Shown: positions 24,476 through 32,841 of the stretch, one piece after another
How positions within the stretch are numbered: position 1 is the stretch's first letter
Layout: each line of letters opens with the position of its first letter
From: CAVQCX01 sp963775335
GTDB lineage: Bacteria; Pseudomonadota; Gammaproteobacteria; Chromatiales; Chromatiaceae
Length of the DNA: 64,000 nt
Direction of reading: 5' to 3'
Assembly (NCBI GenBank): GCA_963775335.1
Contig: CAVZIJ010000002.1
Span: 806,001 to 870,000, forward strand
Made by a program: the position numbers and the translations under genes
The notes under the pieces: model-generated
The model's database searches: none
What the model was told of the DNA's origin: nothing
The model's input: the letters and a program-made list of their open reading frames with translations, nothing else

Positions 24476-25422
24476 CGCAGCTGCGCCGCGAATCGGTCGG
24501 TCGCTTCTATGAGGGCACGTCGGATTCCGGGCTCCGTGGCGGAATGACCCGCATCGGGGACCACGAGAAGGCGCGCCTGCGGCCAGGCCTGCGCCAGCTC
24601 CCAGGCGGACTCGAGCGGGCAGATGAGGTCATAGCGGCCATGCACAATCACACCGGGGATGCCCGCCAGCCGGTCGGCCTCCGCCAGCAACTGCTTCGGG
24701 CGAAGAAAGCTATCGTGCACGAAATAGTGGCTCTCGATCCGAGCGAGGCTGAGCGCCACGTGGGGATCGGCGAAGTGATCGACCACGGCCGAATTTCCCC
24801 TGAGCGTCGCAGTGCGGCCTTCCCAGACCGACCAGGCCTTGGCCGCCGCCATCCGGGCGAGCTCGTCCTCGCCGGTCAGGCGCCGGTGAAACGCCCCCAG
24901 CAGATCGCCGCGCTCGGCGACCGGGATGGGCTCCACGAAGTCCGCCCACAGATCGGGGAAGATGCGGCTCGCCCCGTCCTGATAGAACCACTGGATCTCC
25001 CGCAGGCGGCACAGGAAGATCCCCCGCAGCACGAGCGCGGACACCCGCGCCGGGTGGGCCTCGGCATAGGCGAGGGCCAGGGTGGAGCCCCAGGAGCCGC
25101 CGAGAACCAGCCAGCGCTCGATGCCCAGCCGGGCTCGGATCTCCTCAATGTCGGCGACCAGATGGTCCGTGGTGTTCTCGCGCAGCTCGGCATGGGGGGT
25201 AGAGCGCCCGCTACCCCGCTGATCGAACAGGACCACGCGGTAGAGCTCGGGGTCGAAGAAGCGCCGATGATAGGGCTCACAGCCTGCGCCGGGGCCGCCA
25301 TGGAGAAACAGCGCCGGCAGCCCTTCCGGATTGCCGCATTCCTCCACGTAGAGGCTGTGCAGGTCGCTGACCGCAATGCGGTAGCTGGTGTACGGCTCGA
25401 TCTCGGGATACAGGTCTTGCAT
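24472..25422 (-). CDS. pip: Proline iminopeptidase
   Basis: An alpha/beta hydrolase of peptidase family S33 that releases N-terminal proline. In the 316-residue product the oxyanion motif HGGPGAGC begins at residue 41 and the nucleophile is Ser110 in GGSWGS. The acid and His are in GRYDLICP and PDAGHSATEPG. DQRGSGRSTPHAELRENTT is the family signature. ATG 25422 (MQDLYPEIEPY) fits the family start. It is coupled to dtd by a 4-bp overlap; there is a Csr-type sRNA candidate upstream on the other strand. Confidence 0.95.
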   Translation of the reverse strand: MQDLYPEIEPYTSYRIAVSDLHSLYVEECGNPEGLPALFLHGGPGAGCEPYHRRFFDPELYRVVLFDQRGSGRSTPHAELRENTTDHLVADIEEIRARLGIERWLVLGGSWGSTLALAYAEAHPARVSALVLRGIFLCRLREIQWFYQDGASRIFPDLWADFVEPIPVAERGDLLGAFHRRLTGEDELARMAAAKAWSVWEGRTATLRGNSAVVDHFADPHVALSLARIESHYFVHDSFLRPKQLLAEADRLAGIPGVIVHGRYDLICPLESAWELAQAWPQARLLVVPDAGHSATEPGIRRALIEATDRFAAQLR

Positions 25423-25477
25423 GGCAGCCCAGTCTAACATCGGGCAGCGGTGCCGCCCGGCCCGCGGAGACGCCGAG

Positions 25478-25499
25478 CTTGTAGGAATTTTCCTACAAG
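25478..25499. promoter_or_regulatory. Perfect palindrome resembling a GacA/UvrY-type activator site
   Basis: Two perfect 10-bp arms, CTTGTAGGAA and TTCCTACAAG, separated by TT. The core reads TGTAGG, six bases, CCTACA. This is the spacing and form of the GacA/UvrY upstream activating sequence (TGTAAG-N6-CTTACA) with one symmetric substitution in each arm. It lies about 60-70 bp upstream of the proposed start of the sRNA candidate. Recognition by a LuxR-type response regulator is inference. Confidence 0.6.
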
Positions 25500-25555
25500 A
25501 CTTCCAGAAAAGGCGTACAGACGCCGACGCCGGCCCCTGCCACGATTAGACCGTC

Positions 25556-25672
25556 GCCACCCAGGACCAGCAAGGAAAGCGCCCGACGCGCAGGGACGCC
25601 AAGGACGAGCCCTAGCCAACCGAGCCCGGCGACAACAGCCCCGGCGCAAGGATTGCCGCCGGGGCTTCTCTT
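25556..25672 (+). ncRNA. Candidate CsrB/RsmZ-type CsrA-sequestering small RNA
   Basis: In about 115 nt the plus strand has five GGA motifs (25564-25566, 25574-25576, 25594-25596, 25603-25605, 25650-25652), four of them as AGGA or AAGGA. The last is displayed in the loop of a strong GC hairpin (25637-25666) followed by the T-rich TTCTCTTAA. CsrB, RsmX, RsmY and RsmZ RNAs have this design: repeated A(N)GGA sites, a terminator hairpin and a GacA/UvrY site upstream. The palindrome at 25478-25499 fits the last. The start is estimated from a GATTAGA -10-like sequence at 25544-25550. No open frame explains the region. Not tested by covariance search. Confidence 0.5.
25637..25666 (+). terminator. GC-rich hairpin ending the sRNA candidate
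   Basis: AGCCCCGGCG (25637-25646) pairs perfectly with CGCCGGGGCT (25657-25666) around the loop CAAGGATTGC. The plus strand continues TCTCTTAATCC, a weak T-tract. It may serve both the plus-strand RNA and, less well, leftward typA, which ends at 25697. Confidence 0.6.
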
Positions 25673-25696
25673 AATCCCCCCGCCCAATCCGCACCC

Positions 25697-27544
25697 TCAG
25701 CTGCTCACCGGCGACCGATCCGGCCTTGCTCCGCCCGAGCGAGCCGCGCGCTTGCGCTCGTGCTCCTTGAGGTGGCGTTTGCGGATACGGATCGCCTTGG
25801 GGGTCACCTCGACCAGCTCATCGTCCTCGATGAACTCCAGGGCCTGCTCCAGGCTGAAGCGGACCGGCGGCGTCAACAGGATATTCTCGTCGGAGCCCGC
25901 GGCGCGGATGTTGGTGAGCTGCTTGGCCTTGAGCGGATTGACCGTGAGATCGTTGTCCCGGGAGTGGATGCCTACCACCTGGCCTTCGTAGACCTCTTCT
26001 CCAGGACCGATCAGCATACGGCCGCGCTCCTGGAGGTTGAAAAGGGCGTAGCCCAGGGCCTTGCCCGTGCCGTTGGAGATCATGGCGCCGTTGCGCCGCT
26101 CGGCGATCCCCCCGGGATTGGCAGGGCCGTAATGGTCGAAGATGTGGTATTTGAGCCCGGTGCCCGAGGTCAGGGTCATGAACTCGGTCTGGAAGCCGAT
26201 CAGGCCGCGGGAGGGGATCTCGTAATCCAGGCGCACTCGGCCCTTGCCGTCCGGCACCATGTCTTTGAGATCGCCGCGACGCTCGCCGAGCGCCTGCATG
26301 ATCGCCCCCTGGCACTCGTCTTCGACATCCACGGTGAGCTGCTCGTAAGGCTCGCAGATCTGCCCGTCGATCTCCCGGAAGATGACCTCCGGGCGCGACA
26401 CGGCAAGCTCGTAGCCCTCGCGGCGCATGTTCTCCAGCAAAATCGAGAGGTGTAGCTCGCCGCGCCCGGAGACCCGGAACTTCTCCGGGTCGGTGCCCTC
26501 TTCCACCCGCAAGGCCACGTTGTGAATCAGCTCGCGCCCGAGGCGGTCCTTGAGCTGGCGCGAGGTCAGGTACTTGCCGCCACGCCCGGCGAACGGCGAG
26601 GTGTTGACCTGGAAGGTCATGGTGACCGTCGGCTCGTCCACGGTCAGTGCCGGCAGGGGCTCGACCCGAGCCGGGTCGCACAAGGTATCGGAGACGTTGG
26701 GGGCCTCGATGCCGGTCAGGGCGACGATGTCCCCGGCCTGGGCCGAAGGGACCTCATAGCGCTCCAGGCCGAGATAGCCATAGACCAGCCCGATCTTGGC
26801 CCTGTGCCGGTCGCCGTCGCGCTTGACCACGATCACCTGCTGATTGGGCCGCACCGTGCCCCGCTGGATCCGCCCAAGGGCGATCGCCCCGACGAACGAG
26901 CTGTAGTTCAGGGTCGAGACCCGCATCTGAAACGGGCCTTCCTGATCGACGTTCGGCGGCGGGCAGTGCTGGACTATGGCCTCGAACAGCGGGGTCATAT
27001 CCCCGCCCCGCACATCCTCGCTGAGCCCTGAATAACCGTTGATCGCCGAGGCGTACACGATCGGAAAATCGAGCTGCTCGTCGCTCGCCCCCAACCGATC
27101 GAAAAGCTCGAAGACCTGATCGACGACCCAGCTCGGACGGGCCCCCGGCCTATCGATCTTGTTGACCACCACGATGGGGCGCAGGCCATGGCCGAACGCC
27201 TTGCTCGTGACGAACCGGGTCTGCGGCATGGGCCCTTCCTGGGCATCCACCAGCAGCAGCACCGAATCGACCATGGAGAGCACGCGCTCCACTTCCCCCC
27301 CGAAGTCGGCGTGCCCGGGGGTGTCTACGATATTGATCCGGTAATCGCGCCAGCGAAGGGCGGTGTTCTTGGAGAGGATCGTGATCCCCCGCTCGCGCTC
27401 CAGGTCATTGGAGTCCATGACGCGCTCCACGGGGCCGAAGCGCTCGCCGAGGGTGCCGGACTGCTTCAGGAGCTCGTCGACCAGGGTCGTCTTGCCGTGG
27501 TCAACGTGGGCGATGATGGCGATATTGCGCAGACTCTCGATCAA
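25697..27544 (-). CDS. typA: Ribosome-associated GTPase TypA/BipA
   Basis: BipA/TypA is an EF-G-like GTPase that binds 70S ribosomes and assists 50S assembly, important at low temperature and under stress. At 615 residues it has the family length. G1 is AHVDHGKTT, G2 ERGITI, G3 DTPGHAD, G4 NKIDRP and G5 ASA. The EF-G III/V-like domains and the BipA C-terminal domain (NLQERGRMLIGPGEEVYEGQVVG, NIRAAGSDENI) follow. The basic C-terminus (RIRKRHLKEHERKR) is normal. A TATAAT lies 33 nt upstream. Confidence 0.97.
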   Translation of the reverse strand: MIESLRNIAIIAHVDHGKTTLVDELLKQSGTLGERFGPVERVMDSNDLERERGITILSKNTALRWRDYRINIVDTPGHADFGGEVERVLSMVDSVLLLVDAQEGPMPQTRFVTSKAFGHGLRPIVVVNKIDRPGARPSWVVDQVFELFDRLGASDEQLDFPIVYASAINGYSGLSEDVRGGDMTPLFEAIVQHCPPPNVDQEGPFQMRVSTLNYSSFVGAIALGRIQRGTVRPNQQVIVVKRDGDRHRAKIGLVYGYLGLERYEVPSAQAGDIVALTGIEAPNVSDTLCDPARVEPLPALTVDEPTVTMTFQVNTSPFAGRGGKYLTSRQLKDRLGRELIHNVALRVEEGTDPEKFRVSGRGELHLSILLENMRREGYELAVSRPEVIFREIDGQICEPYEQLTVDVEDECQGAIMQALGERRGDLKDMVPDGKGRVRLDYEIPSRGLIGFQTEFMTLTSGTGLKYHIFDHYGPANPGGIAERRNGAMISNGTGKALGYALFNLQERGRMLIGPGEEVYEGQVVGIHSRDNDLTVNPLKAKQLTNIRAAGSDENILLTPPVRFSLEQALEFIEDDELVEVTPKAIRIRKRHLKEHERKRAARSGGARPDRSPVSS

Positions 27545-27576
27545 GGTGGCGGGAACCGGTGGGGAGGGGCGCGCGC

Positions 27577-27582
27577 ATTATA
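27577..27582 (-). promoter_or_regulatory. -10 box of typA
   Basis: A perfect TATAAT on the minus strand, 33 nt upstream of the typA ATG. The -35 region is GC-rich and does not match TTGACA, so the promoter may need an activator or be weak. Confidence 0.5.
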
Positions 27583-28351
27583 GCGATTTGGAACGCGCGC
27601 GGCGCGCTGGCTCACGGCCGGGTGCGCTCTTTCACAAAGCCGCTGGGGGGCCACAAGAGAGGATCGGTGCCCGCTCGGTCAGCCATCTGTCGTGTTTGCC
27701 AGGCTGTATGCCACCGTCGCGAGCGACCGCTTCCGAGCCGATCAGGCATCCCGCCAAAAAAACGACCGACGGCGACAGAGGGTCATGGATCGCTCGGCCA
27801 TTCAATCAGTTGCAGAACAATATTAGGGTTTTGCATGCCAAGTTCCCGTCACGGGCCTGTCACGAAAGCGTTTCATGGCTTACCCACAGAAACGGTGGAT
27901 AAGATTGTGGGAAAAATGCGGGCAATGGGCCCGGGCCCGCAGCGGCACTAGGCCTGGGACGAATTGTGCATTTTCCGACCAAGCTCAAAATCATGATTAT
28001 TTTCAATCTGTTATGGCTTCTTGACGGCCCGGGAAGAGGCCTTGGAGCCCGACATCGTTGGAATCGACACTCGCAAGGCGGGTTGTGCATAAACGGTAGC
28101 GCCACGCAGGGGGGAACAGGGTGAGCGCTCGCCCGCACCGTGGGGACGGATTCCGTGCGAGCCCCGTGAATCCATTAAAATCTCCGAATCTTTGAATTTT
28201 ATTATTTTTCAATTCCCTATGCCCAACTTCCCCTTGCGTCGGTGAGGAAAAGCAACGAGTATATGCCTCGACGAAACGCCGCCCTGCCTACGCGATACCC
28301 ACCCGCCCCACCCTTGAGCGGTCGCCCCAACCGAAGGTGCAGTCTCCCACC
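27583..28351. other. Long divergent intergenic region with DnaA-box-like sites (candidate origin-like)
   Basis: The longest gene-free stretch of the window, about 770 bp, separates 9.4 kb of leftward genes from 8 kb of rightward genes. It contains a perfect DnaA-box 9-mer (TTATGCACA on the minus strand, 28084-28092). Two single-mismatch boxes are TTACCCACA at 27880-27888 (plus) and TTATCCACC at 27894-27902 (minus). Weaker ones lie at 27906-27914 and 27965-27973. Two AT-rich segments, about 27985-28020 and 28168-28218, stand out against the GC-rich background and could unwind. No dnaA, dnaN, gidA or rpmH is present in the window, so an origin is only a hypothesis; the region must also hold the promoter of the moxR operon. 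Confidence 0.35.
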
Positions 28352-29308
28352 ATGAACCCGTCAGACCTCAAGCCCGTTCGCGAGCATATCGGCTCGCAGG
28401 TCATCGGCCAGCGCAAGCTGATCGACAGCATGCTGATCTGCCTGCTGAGTAACGGACACCTGCTCGTCGAAGGCCTGCCAGGGCTCGCCAAGACCACCGC
28501 GGTAAAGGCGCTGTCCGAGGCTGTCGAGGGAGACTTCCACCGCGTCCAGTTCACCCCGGACCTGCTGCCCTCGGACCTCATCGGCACGGACATCTACCGT
28601 CACGAGAAGGGCGACTTCGAGTTCCGTCCCGGCCCGCTGTTCCACAACATCATCCTGGCCGACGAGGTGAACCGGGCCCCTGCGAAGGTGCAATCCGCCC
28701 TGCTCGAGGCGATGGCGGAGCGTCAGATCACCGTCGGGCAGCGAAGCTATCCCCTGCCCGCCCTGTTTATGGTGCTCGCGACCCAGAATCCGATCGAGCA
28801 GGAGGGAACATACCACCTGCCGGAGGCCCAGCTCGACCGTTTCCTGATGCACGTCTGGGTGGGCTATCCGACCCGCGAAGAGGAGCTGGCGATCCTGGAG
28901 CTCGACAGCCGCCAGCAGAAGACTAAGCCCAAGCCGCCGAGCAATCCGCTGCCTCAGGAGGACCTGCTCGCCATGCGCGCGGACGTCGCCAACGTCTACC
29001 TTGATCCCAAGCTGCACAGCTACATCGTCGATCTGGTGCACGCCACACGCAATCCCGGCGCCTACGATGAGAGCCTGGCCCGCTGGTGCCGGTTCGGCGC
29101 CTCGCCCCGTGCCAGTATCGCCCTGGCCCGTTGCGCCCGCGCCCGGGCCTGGCTCGACGGGGACCAGTACGTGGCGCCGCACCATATCCAGCAGGTCGCA
29201 CCCGAGATCCTCCGCCATCGCGTGCTGCTGACCTTCGAAGGCGAGGCCGAAGGGGTCACGACGGACGACTTCGTCGCTCGCCTCCTCGAGATGGTCGCCA
29301 TCCCCTAA
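28352..29308 (+). CDS. MoxR family AAA+ ATPase
   Basis: MoxR ATPases act as chaperones for VWA-domain partners. The 318-residue protein has Walker A GLPGLAKTT (residues 41-49), Walker B IILADEVNRAP, sensor 1 LATQNPIEQEGTYHLPEAQLDRF and sensor 2 FGASPRASIALAR. ATG 28352 (MNPSDLKPV) fits the family; an in-frame GTG at 28337 is an alternative. It heads the MoxR-DUF58-DUF4381-BatA-BatB-BatC-BatD (Bacteroides aerotolerance-like) operon. Such operons are linked to envelope stress resistance in other bacteria. Confidence 0.93.
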   Translation: MNPSDLKPVREHIGSQVIGQRKLIDSMLICLLSNGHLLVEGLPGLAKTTAVKALSEAVEGDFHRVQFTPDLLPSDLIGTDIYRHEKGDFEFRPGPLFHNIILADEVNRAPAKVQSALLEAMAERQITVGQRSYPLPALFMVLATQNPIEQEGTYHLPEAQLDRFLMHVWVGYPTREEELAILELDSRQQKTKPKPPSNPLPQEDLLAMRADVANVYLDPKLHSYIVDLVHATRNPGAYDESLARWCRFGASPRASIALARCARARAWLDGDQYVAPHHIQQVAPEILRHRVLLTFEGEAEGVTTDDFVARLLEMVAIP

Positions 29309-29336
29309 CCCGGGGAAGTCGTAGACGCAGTACCCT

Positions 29337-30257
29337 ATGACACTTCAGCCCCGTCTCGACGACCTGCTCGAGCTCCGCCATCGAGCCCGCACCCTGGGAC
29401 TCGCCTCGCACCACCTCGTCAACTCGACATTCAGCGGCCTATACGCATCGGTGTTCCGGGGTACCGGCCTGGACTTCGAGGAGGTGCGCGAGTACCAGGA
29501 AGGCGACGACATCCGCAACATGGACTGGAAGGTCACGGCACGCACCAACCTTCCCCATATGAAGGTGTTCCGGGAGGAGCGCGAGCGCAGCGTGCTGCTT
29601 TGCGTGGACAAGAGCCCGCAAATGAGCTTTGGCACCCGGGGCACCTTCAAGTCCGTCCAGGCGGCCCGGGCGGCGGCCCTGCTCGGTTGGGCGGCCAACA
29701 GCCTGAACGACCGTGTCGGCGGACTGCTGTTCGGCAACGTCGCGACCGGCCAGCAGCACTTCCGGCCGACCAAGGACCGCCGCGCCCTCTGGCGCCTACT
29801 GCACGCCCTGTCGCGCCCGGGAGGCGAAGAGCCGTCCGCGGGGGATCCACTCTCGGCGGCCCTCAAGCGGGCAGAGCAGACCTCCAACATCGGCAGCCTG
29901 ATATTCGTCATCGGGGACTTCAACCGGGACATCGGCACCCTGGAGCAAGGACTCGGGCGCATCTGCCAGCGCCACAGCGTGGCCCTGTTGCCGGTCGATG
30001 ACCCGACCGACCGGGAGCTCCCGTCCATGGGACGGGTGGTGTTTCACGACGCTCACGGAAGGCTCGTCGAGATCGACACCGACGACCCCAAGGGCCGGGC
30101 GATCTACGTCGAGACCTGGAGCAACCGTCGGCGCCTGCTCAAAGCGGTTGCCAACCGCCTCGGCCTGCTATTCATCCCGTTGCAGACAAACGAGGACGTC
30201 CATCTGACTCTCTCCCGGGGCCTGCAACGGCGTCTTCAGGCCAGGGCGGTGCGCTGA
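29337..30257 (+). CDS. DUF58 domain protein
   Basis: A 306-residue DUF58 protein, the usual partner of MoxR. The DUF58 core is clear: GLDFEEVREYQEGDDIRNMDWKVTART, followed by a VWA-like region with CVDKSPQMSFG, in which the MIDAS DxSxS is imperfect (DKSPQ). The MoxR-DUF58-BatA order is conserved. Its stop overlaps the start of the next gene by 1 bp (29337-30257 and 30257-), showing coupling. Confidence 0.9.
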   Translation: MTLQPRLDDLLELRHRARTLGLASHHLVNSTFSGLYASVFRGTGLDFEEVREYQEGDDIRNMDWKVTARTNLPHMKVFREERERSVLLCVDKSPQMSFGTRGTFKSVQAARAAALLGWAANSLNDRVGGLLFGNVATGQQHFRPTKDRRALWRLLHALSRPGGEEPSAGDPLSAALKRAEQTSNIGSLIFVIGDFNRDIGTLEQGLGRICQRHSVALLPVDDPTDRELPSMGRVVFHDAHGRLVEIDTDDPKGRAIYVETWSNRRRLLKAVANRLGLLFIPLQTNEDVHLTLSRGLQRRLQARAVR

Positions 30258-30778
30258 TGGCGACCCCGAACATCCCGATCCGTGACATCCACGGCCTGGA
30301 CCCTATTCCCTGGTGGCCGCCGGGACCGGGCTGGTGGCTGGTCGGGCTCGTGCTAATAGCGGCCGCTGCGGCGGTGTGGCTATTGGCACAACGTCAGCGC
30401 CACCACCCTCTGATCGCTGCCAAGTGGCAGCGCGATGCGCGCCGTCGGCTACGCAGCCTGCGCAAGCGGCAGAGCCATATGAGCACCAAGGAGGTCGCCG
30501 GGGAGCTCTCGGAGCTGCTGCGCCGCATCGCCATGGCGCGCTTCGACCGCAAGAGCTGCGCCGGGCTGGCAGGCGAAGAGTGGCTGGCCTGGCTCGCGAG
30601 CCGCGACCCGGCCCACTTCGATTGGCCTCGCAACGCCCGGATACTGCTGGAGCTGCCCTACGCGCCGCCCGGCCGCGCGGGCACCGAACGGCCCCTCTTC
30701 AACCTGTTGATCGACGCCACCCTGGCCTGGGTCTCGGCCAGTGAGCAGCCGCCGCCGGCAGGAGCCCAGGGTGTTTAG
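30257..30778 (+). CDS. DUF4381 membrane protein
   Basis: A 173-residue protein with one membrane helix (about residues 22-42, WWLVGLVLIAAAAAVWLLAQ). The DUF4381 cytoplasmic helical domain follows (HPLIAAKWQRDARRRLRSLR, EVAGELSELLRRIAMARFDRKSCAGLAGEEWLAWL). The N-terminal DIHGLDPIPWWPPGPGWW is the family hallmark. It sits between DUF58 and BatA, overlapping each, as expected for this operon. Confidence 0.88.
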   Translation: MATPNIPIRDIHGLDPIPWWPPGPGWWLVGLVLIAAAAAVWLLAQRQRHHPLIAAKWQRDARRRLRSLRKRQSHMSTKEVAGELSELLRRIAMARFDRKSCAGLAGEEWLAWLASRDPAHFDWPRNARILLELPYAPPGRAGTERPLFNLLIDATLAWVSASEQPPPAGAQGV

Positions 30779-31814
30779 CTTCCACTGGCCCTGGCTGGCC
30801 ATCCTGCTGCCCGTGCCCCTGCTGGTGCGCATGTTCTGGCCGCGCAAGCGGGCGGTCCGCGAGACGACGAGCGAGACCATACGCACCACGCTGCTACACC
30901 CCTCCATGATCCACCTGCAGGAAGCCTTCGTCACCAAGCGCCCCGGCAAACCGCTGACCAATACGATCTACAGCGCGCTGCTGGGACTGCTCTGGGCGCT
31001 GCTCGTCCTGGCCCTGATGCGCCCCCAGTGGCTGGAGCCCCACACCGAGGTCAAGACCGCGGGCTACGACCTCATGCTCGCCGTAGACACCTCCCGCTCG
31101 ATGACCGCCCTCGATTTCACGGTGAACGACAAGCCTGTCAGCCGCATGGCCGTGGTCAAAGGGGTGATCGACAAGTTCATCCAGAGCCGCGCGGGCGACC
31201 GCATCGGCCTGACCATCTTCGGCAATCAGGCCTTCGTGCTCTCGCCTCTGACCCTCGACGGCGAGGCGGTGCGCCGGATCCTCGACGAAGTGCTGCCCGG
31301 CATGGCGGGAGACGCCACAGCCATCGGCGACGGTATCGGTCTCAGCGTCAAGAAGCTGCGAGACCGACCCAAGGGCTCGCGGGTGCTGATCCTGGTCACG
31401 GACGGCGAGAACACCTCGGGGGTAATCCCCCCGATCGAGGCCGCGCGCCTGGCCGCCCGGGAAGGCATCCGGATCTATACGATCGGCGTCGGAACGAACC
31501 AGAAAGAGCTGCAGATGCTCGGCCGCGACGGGCGATACCACATGGAGACCAACGTCGGGCTGGATGAGGATGTGCTGAGGAAGATCGCCGAGACCACCGG
31601 CGGGGCCTATTTCCGGGCCACCAACGCCCGGGCGCTCGAAGAGATCTACCAACAGATCGACAAGCTGGAGAAGACTGAGGCGGAATCGCGCACGGTCATG
31701 GTCCCTTCCCCGCTGTTTCGCTGGCCTTTGGGGGCCGCCCTGCTGGTGCTGGTGCTGATCGGCCTGTTCCCCGAGCGGCGGATCGCCCTCGGCACCGGGG
31801 GCGGCCATGCCTGA
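30771..31814 (+). CDS. BatA-like VWA-domain membrane protein
   Basis: A 347-residue protein starting with GTG at 30771, overlapping the previous stop by 8 bp; the ATG-like start at 30741 would overlap by 38 bp. Membrane helices lie near residues 8-23, 66-84 and the C-terminus (RWPLGAALLVLVLIGLFP). The VWA domain between them carries a complete MIDAS: DTSRS (Asp106, Ser108, Ser110), the Thr in GDATAIGDG, and Asp in TDGEN. It probably binds a substrate or partner in a metal-dependent way under MoxR control. Confidence 0.9.
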   Translation: MFSFHWPWLAILLPVPLLVRMFWPRKRAVRETTSETIRTTLLHPSMIHLQEAFVTKRPGKPLTNTIYSALLGLLWALLVLALMRPQWLEPHTEVKTAGYDLMLAVDTSRSMTALDFTVNDKPVSRMAVVKGVIDKFIQSRAGDRIGLTIFGNQAFVLSPLTLDGEAVRRILDEVLPGMAGDATAIGDGIGLSVKKLRDRPKGSRVLILVTDGENTSGVIPPIEAARLAAREGIRIYTIGVGTNQKELQMLGRDGRYHMETNVGLDEDVLRKIAETTGGAYFRATNARALEEIYQQIDKLEKTEAESRTVMVPSPLFRWPLGAALLVLVLIGLFPERRIALGTGGGHA

Positions 31815-32841
31815 GGCCGGGTTCCATTTCGCCGCGCCGGGCTGGCTCTGGGCCCTCCTGGTACTCCTGCCCATGGCCTGGTGGCTCAGGCGCAGCCCGG
31901 CCCACGGCTACCAGGGGCGCATCCGGCGCTACGCCGACGCCTACCTGTTTCCCTATCTCACCGGCACACGCGATCTCAACCCGGTAGAACGTTGGCGCAA
32001 TTTCGGGTTCTGGGCCCTCCTCTGGTCGCTGCTGGTGCTCGCCATGGCGGGCCCCCGCTGGGACTTCACCGACGTGCGCCTGTTCCGGCCAGGGGCCAAC
32101 CTCGTGGTCCTGCTCGACATCTCCAAGTCCATGGACGTCGCCGACGTGCGGCCCTCGCGCCTGGCCCGCGCCCGCCAGGAGCTGGAAGACCTGATCAATC
32201 TGAACCGGGAGCTGCGCATCGGTCTGATCGCCTTCGCCTCCGTGGCACACGTAATCGCCCCCATCACCGAGGACGCCAAGAGCATCCGCGCCGAGCTGCC
32301 GGCGATCTCCACCGACCTGGTGGACCTGCAGGGCAGCCGCCTGGCGGTCGCCTTGGACCGCGCCAAGCAGCTGCTCGCCGGCCAGCCCGCGGACAGCACC
32401 AACAGCATCCTGCTGATCAGCGACGGAGACTTCGTCGAGCCGGGACTGGAGGAGCAGATCAAGGCTTTGGCGGCCAAGGGTATTCGGTTCTTCGCCTTGG
32501 GGGTGGGCACCCCGGGGGGTGGCCCGGTGCCGGCCCGGCTCGGCCGCTGGCTCACCACCCCGTCCGGCGCCCCCGTGGAGTCGCGTCTCAACGCCGAGCA
32601 GCTCGAGCGCCTGGCAAAGGCCGGTAACGGAGAGTACATAGCGGCCGACTACAGCGACGACAACGTCAAGCGCATCCTGCGGCTTGCAGCCCAGGGGCAG
32701 AAGGCGCGCGCCGCCGCCGGGGACGAGCGGACCCGCGTCTGGAACGAACGCTTTTACTGGCTGGTCTTAATAGCGGCGGCCCTGGTGCTGCCGCTGTTTC
32801 GTATCCATACCCGTTCGAGCGCCCCGGAGACCAAGAAGTGA
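31807..32841 (+). CDS. BatB-like VWA-domain membrane protein
   Basis: A 344-residue second VWA protein, overlapping batA by 8 bp. Helices lie at about 13-26 and 68-82 and near 318-333 (FYWLVLIAAALVLPLF). The MIDAS DxSxS is DISKS (Asp104, Ser106, Ser108), with ISDGDF providing the distal Asp. It presumably pairs with BatA as the membrane part of the complex. Confidence 0.9.
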   Translation: MPEAGFHFAAPGWLWALLVLLPMAWWLRRSPAHGYQGRIRRYADAYLFPYLTGTRDLNPVERWRNFGFWALLWSLLVLAMAGPRWDFTDVRLFRPGANLVVLLDISKSMDVADVRPSRLARARQELEDLINLNRELRIGLIAFASVAHVIAPITEDAKSIRAELPAISTDLVDLQGSRLAVALDRAKQLLAGQPADSTNSILLISDGDFVEPGLEEQIKALAAKGIRFFALGVGTPGGGPVPARLGRWLTTPSGAPVESRLNAEQLERLAKAGNGEYIAADYSDDNVKRILRLAAQGQKARAAAGDERTRVWNERFYWLVLIAAALVLPLFRIHTRSSAPETKK

